From Leptobrachium leishanense (lineage: Eukaryota > Chordata > Amphibia > Anura > Megophryidae), in assembly GCA_009667805.1 (NCBI GenBank), contig CM019066.1, forward strand, positions 3,844,001 through 3,908,000: DNA of 64,000 nt, read 5' to 3'. Shown here one piece after another: positions 21,443 through 32,902 of the stretch. The notes beneath the pieces are model-generated. The model made no database searches, was not told the DNA's origin, and was given only the letters and a program-made list of their open reading frames with translations. Made by a program: the position numbers and the translations under genes. The stretch's first letter is position 1. Each line of letters opens with the position of its first letter.

Positions 21443-21618
21443 AAGAGGTTCCCAACCCTGGTCCTCAAGTACCCCTAACAGGCCGGGATTACCTTGGGGA
21501 AATGCAGACTGAATCCTATAATCACTGAGCAGCAAATCATATCACCTGTGCTGTGCTTCAGATATCTGGAAAACCTGGCCTGTTAGGGGTACTTGAGGAC
21601 CGTGGTTGGGAACCACTG
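21443..21618. mobile_element. hAT MITE with GGTTCCCAAC...GGGAACCACTG ends
   Basis: 176 bp, inverted ends, flanked by a perfect 8-bp duplication TGTTATGT (21435-21442 and 21619-21626), the hAT hallmark. The same element occurs at 50914-51095. The end CAGTGGTTCCCAAC is typical of widespread vertebrate hAT MITEs. Confidence 0.92.
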
Positions 21619-21967
21619 TGTTATGTGATTGTACTTGAACTAAATCACTTAACATCGGGATCTGAAAGATGTTATTCTTTTTAGAATACAAACGCAGATG
21701 GAGAGCTAGCTTGTTCTCCTTCTGTTTAGGCCATATTAGCTTCTCCCATACAAAGTATAGGAGATGCTATTGCACAATAGCCTGACACTATGACATTAAA
21801 AAAAGAGCAAAGCACTCAAGTCGTTCTGCTGAACACCTCGAGCACTGTGCTTTTGCTGCAACTTCGGAATAGGGCCCCTTGTTTTTTAGCACATTCATCG
21901 TAGAACATGTTTATGTAGAATTTCTACAAAAAATATCAATAAAATTACTAATTATATTGAAACTACA

Positions 21968-22062
21968 TCTCCTTTGATGATCAGCACTCATTAGGCTTGC
22001 AGAGACTCATGGGAACTGTAGTTCCAAAACAGCTGGAGGGCCAAGGTTGCTGACCCCTGTGC
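21968..22062 (-). mobile_element. fragment of hAT MITE with CAGGGGTCAGCAACC end
   Basis: Read on the minus strand it begins CAGGGGTCAGCAACCTTGGC, a common vertebrate hAT end, and continues about 95 bp. It contains ACTACAGTTCCCATG (22008-22022), another ZNF143-like word. The other end is not visible. Confidence 0.6.
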
Positions 22063-23404
22063 TTAGGCTTCGCATACAGATCACAGCTCCGCATGGAATA
22101 AGGCCCTCTGTCCACGTTCATGGAGTAGCTCTGCATTTCAACCTTCAGCCACCTCTGCCTGGATTTTCCTCTGTCTGCGTTCCATCGAAAATGAAATTTA
22201 AACGAGAATAAAAATGCATGTTTGCAAAACATAGCGTCTATTTCCTAAACCTGCCACGCCATTTATAGCATGAAACAAAGAAACAATCGACCCTTTTAAA
22301 AATGTAGCACCGTGCTTCAGCGCCTCCTAAAGTGCCCTTTGAAACGATTTCTGATCAAGAGAAGCTTTTTAAGTGTCTGCTGAACACACAAGCAAAATCC
22401 TCAAACGAATCCCCACTTGGAACATATTTGGACTCCTGTTAACAGATTTGCTAGAGGAAACAAATGAAACCAACGTGCCACTGCCAAGCTTATTACCAAA
22501 AAGCATTTGTTTTGACTAGTGAGTATTTTGCACATGTTCCTGTAGCTGGTAGCCGTGATGCTAGGTTTAACATACTTTTTTTGGTGCACATACTGCTGAT
22601 TGTCCTATTTACCAACTGCACAAATTACTTGCAAATGTTGTTTTTTTTTAGCGCATCCGACTTCCATGCTGTCTGTTTGCAATTACCACAAATGGCTGGA
22701 AAGGACATTTTTATGTGCTTAGAAAATGCAGGGAATCTGGAGATGCGATGCACTTTCTTTTAGTACAGCGCAGCATTGTTGTAATTGGGATCATTTACCC
22801 CTAATAACAAATGGTGGCTGATAATCAAGATTTGGGCGCTTCACCATTACTACATCGAAATGCATCTTCTGAAATACAGAGATACCACGACACAACATCA
22901 CCTTCTTTTACAATAATAATACGGCTTAATTATAGATAATACGTGTTTTTAAGGGTAATGATTACTACATTGTCTTTCATTACGGCTGAAAAGCGTTTTT
23001 TGATTTTTTTGAACGTTATAGAAAGCACGAGTTCTATGTCGTTGGCTTTGAGATAAAATTGTTCGATTTAAAGTAGACCATAATTACCTTTGTGAAAATC
23101 ACATTCTTGTTTTATAAAGAAAAAGTTAAAGATCTTTTACTTAAATAACATGTTGGTAACATTACAAAAAAATGCTCACAAAAAGAAATCGGAATATTTT
23201 TTTATTCGTTATCTTCCCCCTGTGTTGTTTGAATGCTTGTAATAATGGAATATAAGATTCTTACACAACTAGGGAGCGAGGGCAGGACTCACTATGGGTG
23301 CAATGTGCCCAATATTCATACAAAGCTTCCCAGCTGATTCACAAAACACCCGGGTCGCACTGAGGGAATAAACAGAGATTTGGTTACAGGGAATGATCAT
23401 ATAT
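22063..23404. other. apparently single-copy intergenic DNA
   Basis: No repeat family seen and no convincing frame. It has long AT-rich runs with uneven composition of the sort often found around conserved non-coding elements, but conservation cannot be judged from one sequence. Confidence 0.35.
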
Positions 23405-23640
23405 GGCATTATTTTACTGAGAGGGTGGTGGATACATGGAACAGTCTTCCAGTAGAAGTGGTAGAGGCCAAAACAGTAATTGAATTTAAGCAAGCATGGG
23501 ATAGGCATAAGGCTATCCTAAACAAAAGATAAATCCAGGGAAAGTATCCATGTAATTGGGCAGACTAGATGGGCCGAAAGGTTCTTATCTGCCGACATTT
23601 TTCTATGTTTCTATGTTTCTATGTTTCTATGTTTCTATGG
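23405..23640 (+). mobile_element. CR1 LINE 3'-end fragment
   Basis: Matches the last 235 bp of the CR1 at 2041-4761, from GCATTATTTTACTGAGAGG to the TTTCTATG tail, here repeated five times. The C-terminal codons read RVVDTWNSLPVEVVEAK. TATGGCAT occurs at both junctions (23402-23409, 23636-23643), but part of it is element sequence, so I treat it as microhomology. Confidence 0.92.
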
Positions 23641-23724
23641 CATAGGCCTACCACGTTGCCAATGTGCGCCATCCGGTAAGTCCTATGCCATGCCAAACTA
23701 ATGACTGCTTTTTTACAGTATACC

Positions 23725-24506
23725 CACTGGGGTTTGGGTCGAAATCCCTACAACCAGCTTCCTTAATGCCAAAATCCCGACGGCTACTTCCCTACACAGA
23801 CAACTCCCTGACGACCAACTTCCCTACACGGCCAGCTTCCCTACACAGACAACTCCCTGACGGCCAACTTCCAGACATCAAAAATCCCAGCGGCTAACAC
23901 TAACCCTACTCCCTAACCCCCTAAACCTAGCCTTAACCCTAGCCCCCTAAACCTAGCCTTAACCCTAACCCCCCAAAACCTAGCCCTAACCCCGTAAACC
24001 TAACCCTAACCTTCCTAAACCTAGCCCTAACCCTAACCCCCCTAAACTTAGTCCTAACCCTAACCCCCCTAAATCTAGCCCTAACCCTAACCCCTAAACC
24101 TAGCCCTAACCCTAACCCCCTAAACCTAGCCCTAACCCCCAAACATAACCCTAGCCCCCTATATCTAGCCCTATCCCTAACCCCCCTAAATCTAGCCTAG
24201 CCCTAACCCTAACCCCCTAAACCTAGCCATAACCCTAACCCCCTAAACCTAGCCCTAAACATAGCCCTAACCCTAACCCCCCTAAACCTAGCCCTAACCC
24301 TAACCGCCCAAACCTAGTCCTAACCCCCTTAAACCTAGGGTTAGGGTGTTAGTATTAGGGTTAGCCGCTGGGATTATGGATGTCTGGAAGTTGGCCGTGT
24401 AGGGAAGTTGGGATGTCCGGCACTTGTTCTGTCTGGAAGTTGGCCGTCGGGATGTTGGCATTAGGGAACCTGGCTGTAGGGATTTTGTCCGGCACCCTAC
24501 CCACTG
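23725..24506. mobile_element. palindromic element with a telomere-like minisatellite core
   Basis: The left arm (23725-23905) and right arm (24360-24506) are inverted repeats; each holds words such as AATCCCTACA, CCCGACGG and CAACTTCCAGACATC. The ends are CACTGGG / CCCACTG. Between the arms (23906-24350) is an array of a roughly 26-bp unit made of CCCTAACCC and CCTAAACCTAG, which includes true vertebrate telomere words (CCCTAA). Target duplication is not clear. The sequence type is close to hAT ends, but the class is uncertain. Confidence 0.75.
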
Positions 24507-25360
24507 ACGTATGGATATGCATTATATATTATAACCAAATCTCCATCTATTTTCACACAAGCAGGGCTATTCACTCAAGGGGGAACTCAGAAGAATTGCC
24601 AGGGGAAGTGAACAATTTAGACCACTGTTACTCCTTGCGTGGCTCGCGGAGCCGGCAGTGGTGGCTCTCGGTCCACTGCCGAATCAAGCCCACCGAATCC
24701 TTTTGGATTTGCACACATCCGATGACGGACGGGCCGGCGGCACCCGATGAGGCGGGGCCAGCGTCGCCTGGTGACGCGGGGCTGGGGGCACCCGGTGACG
24801 TGGGGCCGGCGGCATCATTTTCCCACACAGTTGATGGGCGGCACTGGCAGTGAGTCGAGGAAGGAGAAGGCAGGCTGTGAAGCAGGGAGGCAAAAAAAAA
24901 GACAGGAATGCAGAGTAAAGCAGGGGCAGAGAGAGTTTGAAAAAGGCAGAGTTTGCAAAGGGCAGAGAGCAGTTTGAAAAGAGCAGAGTTTGAATAGAAA
25001 GTCACAGAGAGCAGTTTGAAAAGAGCAGAGTTTGAATAGAAAGTCACAGAGAGCAGAGTTTGAAAAGTCACAGAGCAGCGTTTGAAAAGAGCACAGAAAG
25101 CAGAGTTTGCAAAGAGAGTGCAGAGTTTGCAAAGAGAGAGCTTTTTAAGTGTAACTATGACAGTCGTCTATATTATAGGCTTAAAATATACAGTATTCTG
25201 GGGATGTATTATACAGTCAGACACACACATAGACGTACACAAAGGCACACACATAAACATGTGACCCTGACAATCCACCCATATGACATTTTGCATAGAA
25301 TGTTACCAAACATAGTGGTCTTAGAGCTCCTTGTTTGGTCCCTGGGCAGCCTCTCCCACT
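24507..25360. repeat. GC-rich and purine-rich short repeats
   Basis: 24735-24830 has loose GC-rich tandem units (GGCGGCACCCGATGA and variants). 24925-25140 has tandem units of about 45 bp containing GAGCAGAGTTTGAA and AGTCACAGAGAGCAG. The rest is unremarkable, with a CA-rich patch at 25220-25260. Confidence 0.6.
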
Positions 25361-25367
25361 TTTTTTT

Positions 25368-25568
25368 TTTAGTTTTTTTGAGAAAGTATTTTACCAGGAA
25401 GGTTGAGATTTCTTTCATTTTCAAGTATGTCCTGGGTGGCGAGAATGTACCGTTAGGTGTCTTGCCCAAGGACACTTACTGGAGATGTGCTCTGGCTGGG
25501 ATCGAAGCTGTGTCTCCACAGTCTCTCTTCATGGATACAGAGCAGTGATGTTACCTCTACTCCACCCA
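25368..25568 (-). mobile_element. tRNA-type SINE with a LINE-shared tail
   Basis: On the minus strand the head starts near 25568 with GGCTGGGTGGAGTAGAGG, containing an A-box-like TGGAGTAGAGG (25553-25563) and, about 45 bp on, a B-box-like GCTTCGATCCC (25498-25508), the RNA polymerase III promoter boxes at tRNA-like spacing. GGCTGGG and CCCAGCC could pair as an acceptor stem. The body is followed by a tail (CCCAGGACATACTTGAAAA... TTCCTGGTAAAATA) shared with the LINE at 5107-5862, then an A-rich end. A second copy is at 46375-46567. Confidence 0.75.
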
Positions 25569-25961
25569 GCCAGCCAGTTATGGTTTACAGCAGTTTTAAT
25601 GGAGAACCCAGCAACGTTTCAGTTGTCTTTCAGCCTATCTCACTCAAGCACCTGGTTGGATTTATAAAGGCTGATAGACAGCCGAAACATTGCTGGGTTC
25701 TCCTTTAAAAGTGTCATAAACCGCACCAGTTGTGCCTGGTTTATGTTTCTACATTTGGATAGCCAGAGATTGACCACTAGGTAAGCCAAGAACACTCAGG
25801 GTTAAGGTTTTTTTCCCCTTGTTTTCTATATTCAAGGGTTTGGTGCAGAGTGAATTTGTTTCCTTTTTTTTATCTCTCACTCATGTGGCCAGGAGCAGAG
25901 AAGGCAGCACACACCACTCTTTCCATGCTTTCCGCCTGACCGAGGTATCAGCAATGGTGAC
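25569..25961. other. no recognisable feature except a short inverted repeat
   Basis: 25573-25645 and 25655-25710 contain related words in opposite orientation (TTTTAATGGAGAACCCAGCAA / TTGCTGGGTTCTCC...). Nothing else recognised. Confidence 0.3.
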
Positions 25962-26909
25962 TAGACATGTGCATTCGTTTTAGTACTAAAACGATTTAGT
26001 CTGAATTTTGGGATAATTTAGTTTTAGTATGACTCAAGAGATACGAAACTGCTCAGTACAAAAAACGAAAGAAACTAAAATAAAATGCACTACACTTTAG
26101 TTTCAGTCCTTTTTGTGATATTACATTGATGAGTGAAGGAGACCAGTAATGAAGCGCAACATCGCAAAGTTACAGAAAAGGTTTGTATGCGTAATCCTTC
26201 CCAACCCCTACCTGAAAATCTGACAGTGATAGAGCTCCAGAATACTCACTCGCAGCGCAGACAGCCAGCACAGGAGAGGAAACCTTTACTTAACCCTTGC
26301 ATGTCTATGAGGCAGACAAGATGATAAAAGCAGCTGGAGAAGGAAAACATTCAAATAAATCACTCTGAAAGCTAATGACAGAGGAGGGCTGGATAGTAAA
26401 AACCCCTTTATAACAAGCAGCGCTGGGAGAAGAGAGGGACTTTATAAAACGTGTGTTATCTCCCTTCCCACTCTGGATAATAGGGGCTTAGGTCTGATAC
26501 ATTTTATATTATCCAGGAGCACTATCCCCCTTTCCTCATCTATAATACACGTTTTATATAAAGTCCCTCTCCTCTCCCAGTGCTGCTTGTTATAAAGGTT
26601 TTTTTTTACGTCTGATACATTTAGTATTCAGCTCTCACAGTTACTCTGTCATTATGAGCCTTCAGTGTGATTTATTTGAATGTTTTCCCTAGATTTAAAG
26701 TGCTTTATTTTATTATATAAATCAATTTGCACCAGTTATCTCTTCTCTGAGCTTTCAGACCGATTTACGTTAATATTTTCCCTCTCCCCTGCTTTTATAT
26801 TCCTGTGTCTCCCCCACAGAGATACAAAGTTTAAGTAAAAGTTCCCTCTCCTGTGCTGGATAAGCATTGCATTCCGAAGTTCTGCACCCTCCACATGCCA
26901 ATGCAGTAG

Positions 26910-27066
26910 GATGTTCTATACAGAGAGGGGCATTAATTAATGCAGGTGGATGTTGTATACATTATACAGAGAGGGGTATTAATTAATGCAGGAGGATGTT
27001 ATCTACATTATACAGAGAGGGGTATTAATTAATGCAGGAGGATGTTCTATACATTATACAGAGAGG
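26910..27066. repeat. ~47-bp tandem repeat, about 3.5 units
   Basis: Units contain ATTAATTAATGCAGGAGG, then GATGTT and TACATTATACAGAGAGGGG. Located within the hAT-type element. Confidence 0.85.
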
Positions 27067-27463
27067 AACCTTTTTTTTAGCCCTTTAAATCCAGTGGCTG
27101 TGAGCGCTGAGATCGGCATGTATCATGCTCAGCTGTTACAGTAACTGACTGTAACAGCGCTCAGAGTTTCAGTAAAGTAAGGAAATAATATTGTTCTAAC
27201 CTCTTACATATAAAAAAATTATTTACTAGTTTTACTGAAACTCTGAGCACTGTGAAGAGCAGCAGTCAGTTACTGTAACAGCTTTGCCTGGCACATTGTG
27301 CTGAGAGTGAGTGATACTGTAACAAGCAGCCGATCTCAGCCCTCTGAGGAGCCACTACAATAGTAATTGTATCCACTGGTTTCGGATGAATGAAATTAGT
27401 TTTCATACTAAAGAACTAAAAAAAAAATTTCTTTAGCAACTAAATAAATTGCATTTTAGGACT

Positions 27464-27895
27464 AAGGCTAGGGTCAGACTAACGCATTTTTCGCGTTGTC
27501 CGTGAAAAAGTGCGTTCGAACGAATGGACGTATTTTTTCACGGAATACGCGATAGCGGTCATACGATGTGCATTTTCGTCCGTGATTTTGTACGGATCAT
27601 CAATAAAACCCTTTTTGCGTCTGGACGTTATGTTGGCCGGACGTGTGCAGCGTCTGACGTCTCCCAATCACGCAACCACGCCGCTATGCGGACGCAGCGC
27701 ACTCTGTATGTCAGTACTAGCGGTTTGACGTTCTCGAAAAAATGCGTTCGTTTGCCACTTGCGTTGCGCGGCCGCACTTTTGTGCGGCCGTTCTTCATAT
27801 GCAGCCCGGCATTGGACGTCATTTGCTGCTAGCACGCCGTGATTTAGTGCGGTTAAACGCACGTTAAAACTGCTTTCGTCTGACCTTAGCCTAAT
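27464..27895. mobile_element. CpG-rich MITE, AGGCTAGGGTCAGAC family (family D), copy 1
   Basis: About 430 bp with inverted ends AGGCTAGGGTCAGAC / GTCTGACCTTAGCCT. It sits inside the hAT element. A close copy in the opposite orientation is at 46813-47245. Open frames in it are by-products of its palindromic CpG-rich structure; no transposase is present. Confidence 0.8.
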
Positions 27896-28150
27896 CCATT
27901 AGTTCAAAACAAAATTTTGTGCTGTGCACATGTCTAATGGTGACAGTTACCAGCCCAGCTGTGATGGCCCACAGGGACTATGCGAGCAGTCAGGGAGGAA
28001 GATGAAAGAAGAAGACCTCACATTTCACAGGGGGGTATTAAAGATACTCTAAGGTAAAATGGGGGGTCACAAGGGATTCATATTTAACCCTCTGTTCCCC
28101 CCTCCCTGTTTCTACCTTGGAGTACCCCTTTAAAAATGAACTCATACTAG

Positions 28151-29055
28151 CAGGGTTTTTCAGAGAGCACCAAAATGTCACTGACATTTCGGTGCTCCCC
28201 TTTCCCCACACCTCAGCGAGTCCAATTTGATGACCCTGCGGTGATTTCAGCAGCAGGGTCTCCAAAGTGAAGGAAACAAGCAGCCGAACGTATCTGAAAA
28301 ACTGCCACAAAACCGCCGAATAGATTAGAAAAACTGCTTCAAAACTGCCGAACGCATCCGAAAAAAATCCGAATCGATCCGGAAAACTGTCAAAAATCTG
28401 CCGAATCGACTCGAAAAACAGCTGAAAGAACAATGAATTGATATGAAAAAATCCGAGAACTTGCCGAACAGAGCAATGGCAAAAGCCGACAAACAGGTAA
28501 AAAAAATATTAAAAATACAACTTTTAAAAGCTGTTTGCAAAAAAACAAGTGCCTGGAAATAATATATAAGGTCCTATGAACAATAATAAGAAGGTCTGCT
28601 ACAGAAAACCCCCTGCCATTTTTAAAAAATATTGGAAAAAGAATTCCGCAGAAGAAATCCAAAAAATGCTTAAAAAATCCCAAAAAAACATAAATAAAGA
28701 GTCTTTTTGCTGCAAGTGAAAAGAATAAACGGTTGAATACATATGTTATAAAAACGGGGATTTTTTTTTACATTGAAGCCTATGGGGTTCGCCTGAATAA
28801 ACCTGCCGAATGAAAACAACGAACAGCAAGGCACTTCGGCAATTTTTCACTGCTGTTCTCTGAATAGATTAACCATTGCTTCTCTATGGGGAGTTCACTG
28901 CAGCCAAAAGATCACTGTATTTTGCTGGCAACTTGCCAATATATGGCGAATTGCCAGGTTTATAAGTGACGAATGGACACAAAATTTCACCGTATGAGGA
29001 AATTCACCGTTCAGTGCAATTTCGGGGCCATTTCGGCTGTCTCTGAATAACCCCT
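28151..29055. mobile_element. long palindromic MITE (family B), copy
   Basis: Starts CAGGGTTTTTCAGAGAGCAC and ends with the inverted form near 29055 (GTCTCTGAATAACCCCT). Flanking TAG/TAA fits the 3-bp duplication of the family. The core at 28690-28815 (AATAAAGAGTCTTT, AATAAACGGTTGAATA, TTGAAGCCTATGGGGTTC) is shared with 12935-13058, 45180-45310 and 50085-50205. Confidence 0.75.
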
Positions 29056-30177
29056 TAAATGTTCTAACTCAAAATAGAATTAATTTTTATAACTTTTTAA
29101 TTTGTACAGCTATAACATGTTGGACAATATATTGTTTAGAGACGTTTAGCTGTAAGTCTTGCACTGGATGCATAAATCAAAGTTGAATAAGGATTATTCA
29201 AATCCCTGCAAGGAATTTGTATTATAATAAAGATATAATTGTGAGGGCATAATGGACAGTGACGTAAATCATGCAGGTGCAGTTCATAAAAAATAACTCT
29301 CATAAATAAACATATGTCCCAGTGGACAGGTGGCTCAACATAAACAGCCTATATATAGCTGAACGTATAGCGTGTGGGCAGGTAGCAAACAGAAATAAAT
29401 GGAGAGTGTGGATAATAGACGTGCACTGTTAGTATACAGTATAACATGGCCAATAAAGGTGCCATTACAACAATATGCTACTTGGTTGTTATGTCTTATA
29501 AAAGAACAACAAGAAAAATGAAGGAAGATGGGATTTACAGCTGCTGGTGGCGCAAAGATTTCAAGGAGGTTGTTTAACCCCCTTCACCAAGTGATTTTCC
29601 AAAAAAACATTGTCAGGAACCAGTGTTTTTTTTTGAAAATCATTTTTAATTATTTATACATTAAGAAATATTTGGGCATATTCCCAACCTATTTCATACG
29701 GTAATAAACCTATTTGACCAGCAGATGGTGCCATCTATTGCCAAATTGAGTTACAGATGCAGCTTGATTTTCTTTTTATCACCCGCCCCGTATCGGCTTA
29801 TTAGATTTGACGATTTCAGTCATTCTTCAGCCGATTTTACAGTTTTAGCTCTTTGGGCATTATGCCTGCAGATTATTTGCATTTAATAACATTTTACATG
29901 CAGTGCTCAAGTTCATAAGTCAACTTAAATCCTCTATTCATGCTGGATTCAAGATAAAAATACAGTTACAAGTTTTTATAAAGCACTAAGAAGTTCCACA
30001 TCGCTGTACAATGGGAGACAGAACAACAAATATACATACAGGTCCAACACACAGTACAGTAGGAGAGAGGACCCTGCTCAAGAGCTTACAATCTAAAAGA
30101 TAGAATGTGTAATTTATTTTCTGCACAAACTTTATATTTCTGTATTCATCATCACCACCAGTCCTTTTGATGTAAAA
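29056..30177. other. intergenic, with a repeat shared with 17.2 kb and an L2 tail
   Basis: 29570-29770 resembles 17200-17350. 29965-30110 (minus strand) has the TATAAAGCACT...ATCGCTGTACA and GAGCTTACAATCTAA words of an L2-type 3' end. 29056-29569 shows nothing recognisable. Confidence 0.5.
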
Positions 30178-30752
30178 TAGAGCTGTACATTCGTTTCGGA
30201 AAAATTCGGAATTTGGACCGAAATTTGATAATTCCTATTCGGAAGTATTTCCGAATAACGAATCAATACGATACGAATTCGAAACGAAACGGTATATAAC
30301 GAATTTATTTCATTTTACACTGTGTCGTCATCATAAAAGAAAAATTTGAATAACTGATATCAACAATTGAATTTGAAATGAACTATCAAATACATATCAA
30401 CTATTTTATTGATCTTAACTTACAATACAAGTAATAGTCAGCAAAGGACTTTATGAAACAAATTAATTTTGTTTCACTATTTAATTTGACTCAAATACTG
30501 AATCTGTGACACAGCTTAAAATTCAACCCTATCTTTTCTTTTAACAGCAAAATTTTATTAATTGGGGTTTTATTTAGTGATCCGAAATTCGAATTGATAT
30601 CAACTATCGAATTGATATATGAAATTCGAATTGATTCGTAATTTCAAATCGATACAAAACAAAATCAGTTACGAAATTCTGAAAACGAAATGATTTAAAA
30701 CATAACAAAATGAAACTAAACTAAACAAATTTTTCAGCCATGCACATCCCTA
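30178..30752. mobile_element. hAT-type element with TTCGG/CGAAA interior (family E)
   Basis: 575 bp. Ends TAGAGCTGTACATTCG / TGCACATCCCTA. The flanking 8-bp words ATGTAAAA (30170-30177) and GTGTAAAA (30753-30760) differ at one base. The interior is rich in GAATTCG, CGAAA and related words; no transposase. Confidence 0.85.
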
Positions 30753-30760
30753 GTGTAAAA

Positions 30761-31318
30761 CACTTGCTTCTACCAAAAGTGGCTATGGTCAATGCACTAC
30801 ATTATAGTAGGTGATAGCGACATAAAAGTTAGAGAAAGGGTGAATGGAAAAAAAAATACCAAAACTTGAAAAACTGAAAAATATATGGAATTCTGATCTT
30901 CTTGGATGAGGAGCCAAGCCATTGGGAGAAGCAAGAAGCATTCGTGAAGACCCATGTACCCGCGTGGCAGGTCAGTCTTGGCCCAAAAGCCCAGCCAGTC
31001 CATTAATCTTATTAAAGGACCGGCAGATGAAATAAATAGGATTTAAAATAATGTGTATTGTCATGGAGTGCATTGTACGGGCTTCAGAGTCTTATACCTT
31101 TAGGACTCCTGCTTAGGACACATGCAATACTGGTTAATATGAGCGCAATATATTCTTGCATGTCCTTTTAGCTCAATTTGTTTTCAAGCGAAAAATAATG
31201 ATCTGTGTCTCAGTGCAGTTGAATTTTGGTTTACTCTGAGATACTGTTTGGGTAATATTGATTGATAGACATTGTGATGTCGTATTGCAATTATTTATTT
31301 AGCTAGGAAAGTAACATG
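30761..31318. other. no recognisable feature
   Basis: No repeat or gene identified. Confidence 0.3.
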
Positions 31319-31495
31319 CAGGGTTATTCAGAGAAAGGTGAAACTCAGGAGAACTGGCAGGAGAAGAGAACAATCTAGACCAAATTGGAAAGTGAGATAA
31401 ATGGAGGGAGAATTTTTCTTGTTTGGCCATTTTGACCTAGATTATTCACTTCTCCAGTCATTTTCCTGAGTTTCACCTTTCTTTGAATAGACCTG
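31319..31495. mobile_element. short palindromic MITE (family A)
   Basis: CAGGGTTATTCAGAGAAAGG on the left; the right end is the inverted form ending TTTGAATAGACCTG. Flanks ATG/ATA. Arms about 75 bp. Confidence 0.85.
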
Positions 31496-32084
31496 ATAGA
31501 TAAGATGGACATTGGTATGGTGGTGGTCAACATTCCGGGCAATAGCCTAAATTCAAGAATGCCAATAGTGACATAATAAAGCACAATAGTGGACTTAAAT
31601 GATGTGCTGTTTATACATTAGCCAAGATCGATAAAAATCAGGTCTAGGTAAAAGAAACTTTTTTGAAGCTATTGGTAAACAGTTGCCAAACAAAAATGGA
31701 ACATTTCCAAAATGGGATCAGGATCAATGCAGCTGTATTTTTTGGAGAAGGATGATGGTGCACTGCAAGTGATGATGTTCCTAAAAACATTAGAGCAGTT
31801 ACAATGCCATCTCATACTTTTGATGATATTAAGCAAAATGTGAAAACCTCAAAACGGAATATCTCTGTTTTTTACATTCTATAGGTCAGCGGAAAAAATG
31901 CTGACCTATGTAAGGGGAGAGGTGCTCTCTCATAAGCCCTGTCAAAACTCTAACCAAGCTATTCAGACTTCAAATCAGATTACAAATGGGTGGAAGGGTT
32001 AACAAATATTTCAGCAAGCAGTACGAATAACAGGTTTACTAAACTTTGATGAGAAGGTATGAACCTGAGCCCCAGGATAGCTGT
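31496..32084. other. no recognisable feature
   Basis: AT-rich; nothing identified. Confidence 0.3.
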
Positions 32085-32269
32085 ATTTATTTATTTATAA
32101 AGTATTTTACCAGGAAGGATACATTGAGATTTCTCTCGTTTTCAAGTATGTCCTGGGTTCAACAACATTGAATTGTTACAGTTGTTACAGAAATACAAAG
32201 TAATAAAATGCAAGATATTAAAAACAATACAAATATACAGATTAACACAGAAAATAAATATGTAGGAAA

Positions 32270-32650
32270 TATAGTCACTATGTTACATGTTTACAGGTGC
32301 ATTCTGTATATAGTCACTATGTTACAGGTTTACAGGTGCATTCTGTATATAGTCACTATGTTACATGTTTACAGGTGCATTCTGTATATAGTCACTATGT
32401 TACATGTTTACAGGTGCATATAGTCACTATGTTACATGTTTACAGGTGCATTCTGTATATAGTCACTATGTTACATGTTTACAGGTGCATTCTGTATATA
32501 GTCACTATGTTACATGTTTACAGGTGCATTCTGTATATAGTCACTATGTTACATGTTTACAGGTGCATTCTGTATATAGTCATTATGTTACATGTTTACA
32601 GGTGCATTCTGTATATAGTCACTATGTTACATGTTTACAGGTGCATTCTG
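32270..32650. repeat. 39-bp minisatellite grown from the LINE
   Basis: About ten copies of a unit containing TAGTCACTATGTTACATG, TTTACAGGTGCA and TTCTGTATA. The LINE copy at 5.3 kb has just one such unit (around 5307-5340), so the array arose within this copy. One unit near 32417 is shortened. Confidence 0.92.
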
Positions 32651-32902
32651 TATTGAGGTATGTTAATAGAGATCTCTTAAGTGACTTTAGACTGGGGAAA
32701 GATTTGATGGCATCTGGGAGGTTATTCCATAACTGCGGTGTTCTGTAGGAAAATGAGGATCGAGCCACTTTCTTTTTGTATTGTGGTATTGCAAGTAAGG
32801 TGCAGGTCCTGGATCGGAGGTTATAGGATGAGGGAACTGCTGAGGGAAGCAGACTATTCAGGTAGTGTGGCAGCTTCCCAGAAAAGCTCTTAAACAACAG
32901 GG

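Larger units (their letters stand above)
20177..21880. mobile_element. probable MITE with GGGCCCTATT-type ends, carrying two later insertions
   Basis: The left end (AGGCCTTATTTCATAGTTG) and the reverse complement of the right end (GGGCCCTATTCCGAAGTTG) match over about 19 bp. The interior contains the LTR-like repeat 20450-21385 and the hAT MITE 21443-21618. Without these it would be about 590 bp. Confidence 0.45.
25962..27936. mobile_element. non-autonomous hAT-type element, 1,975 bp (family E)
   Basis: Ends are TAGACATGTGCATTCG on the left and its inverted form ...TGCACATGTCTA on the right, with a perfect 8-bp duplication ATGGTGAC (25954-25961 and 27937-27944). Inside are two inverted-repeat pairs (about 26393-26458 with 26545-26615, and 27131-27177 with 27234-27287), a tandem repeat at 26910-27066 and a nested MITE at 27464-27895. 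No transposase. The TAG...GTGCA ends match the smaller elements at 30178, 43759 and 63423. Confidence 0.88.

Noticed and set aside
23402..23643. TATGGCAT target duplication around the CR1 fragment
   Set aside because: Part of the left word belongs to the CR1 consensus seen at 4544-4550, so this is likely chance microhomology.
23939..24142. Frame rich in LGLGLGVRVRAR
   Set aside because: Translation of the telomere-like minisatellite; no coding sign.
23906..24350. True chromosome end or fusion point
   Set aside because: The array is enclosed by inverted arms and has mixed units, so it is better read as the core of a mobile element.
27510..27862. Several overlapping frames of about 60-100 codons in the family D MITE, repeated at 46876-47198
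   Set aside because: They lie in a CpG-rich palindromic MITE, appear on both strands, and match no protein family. They are mirrored only because the MITE copies match.
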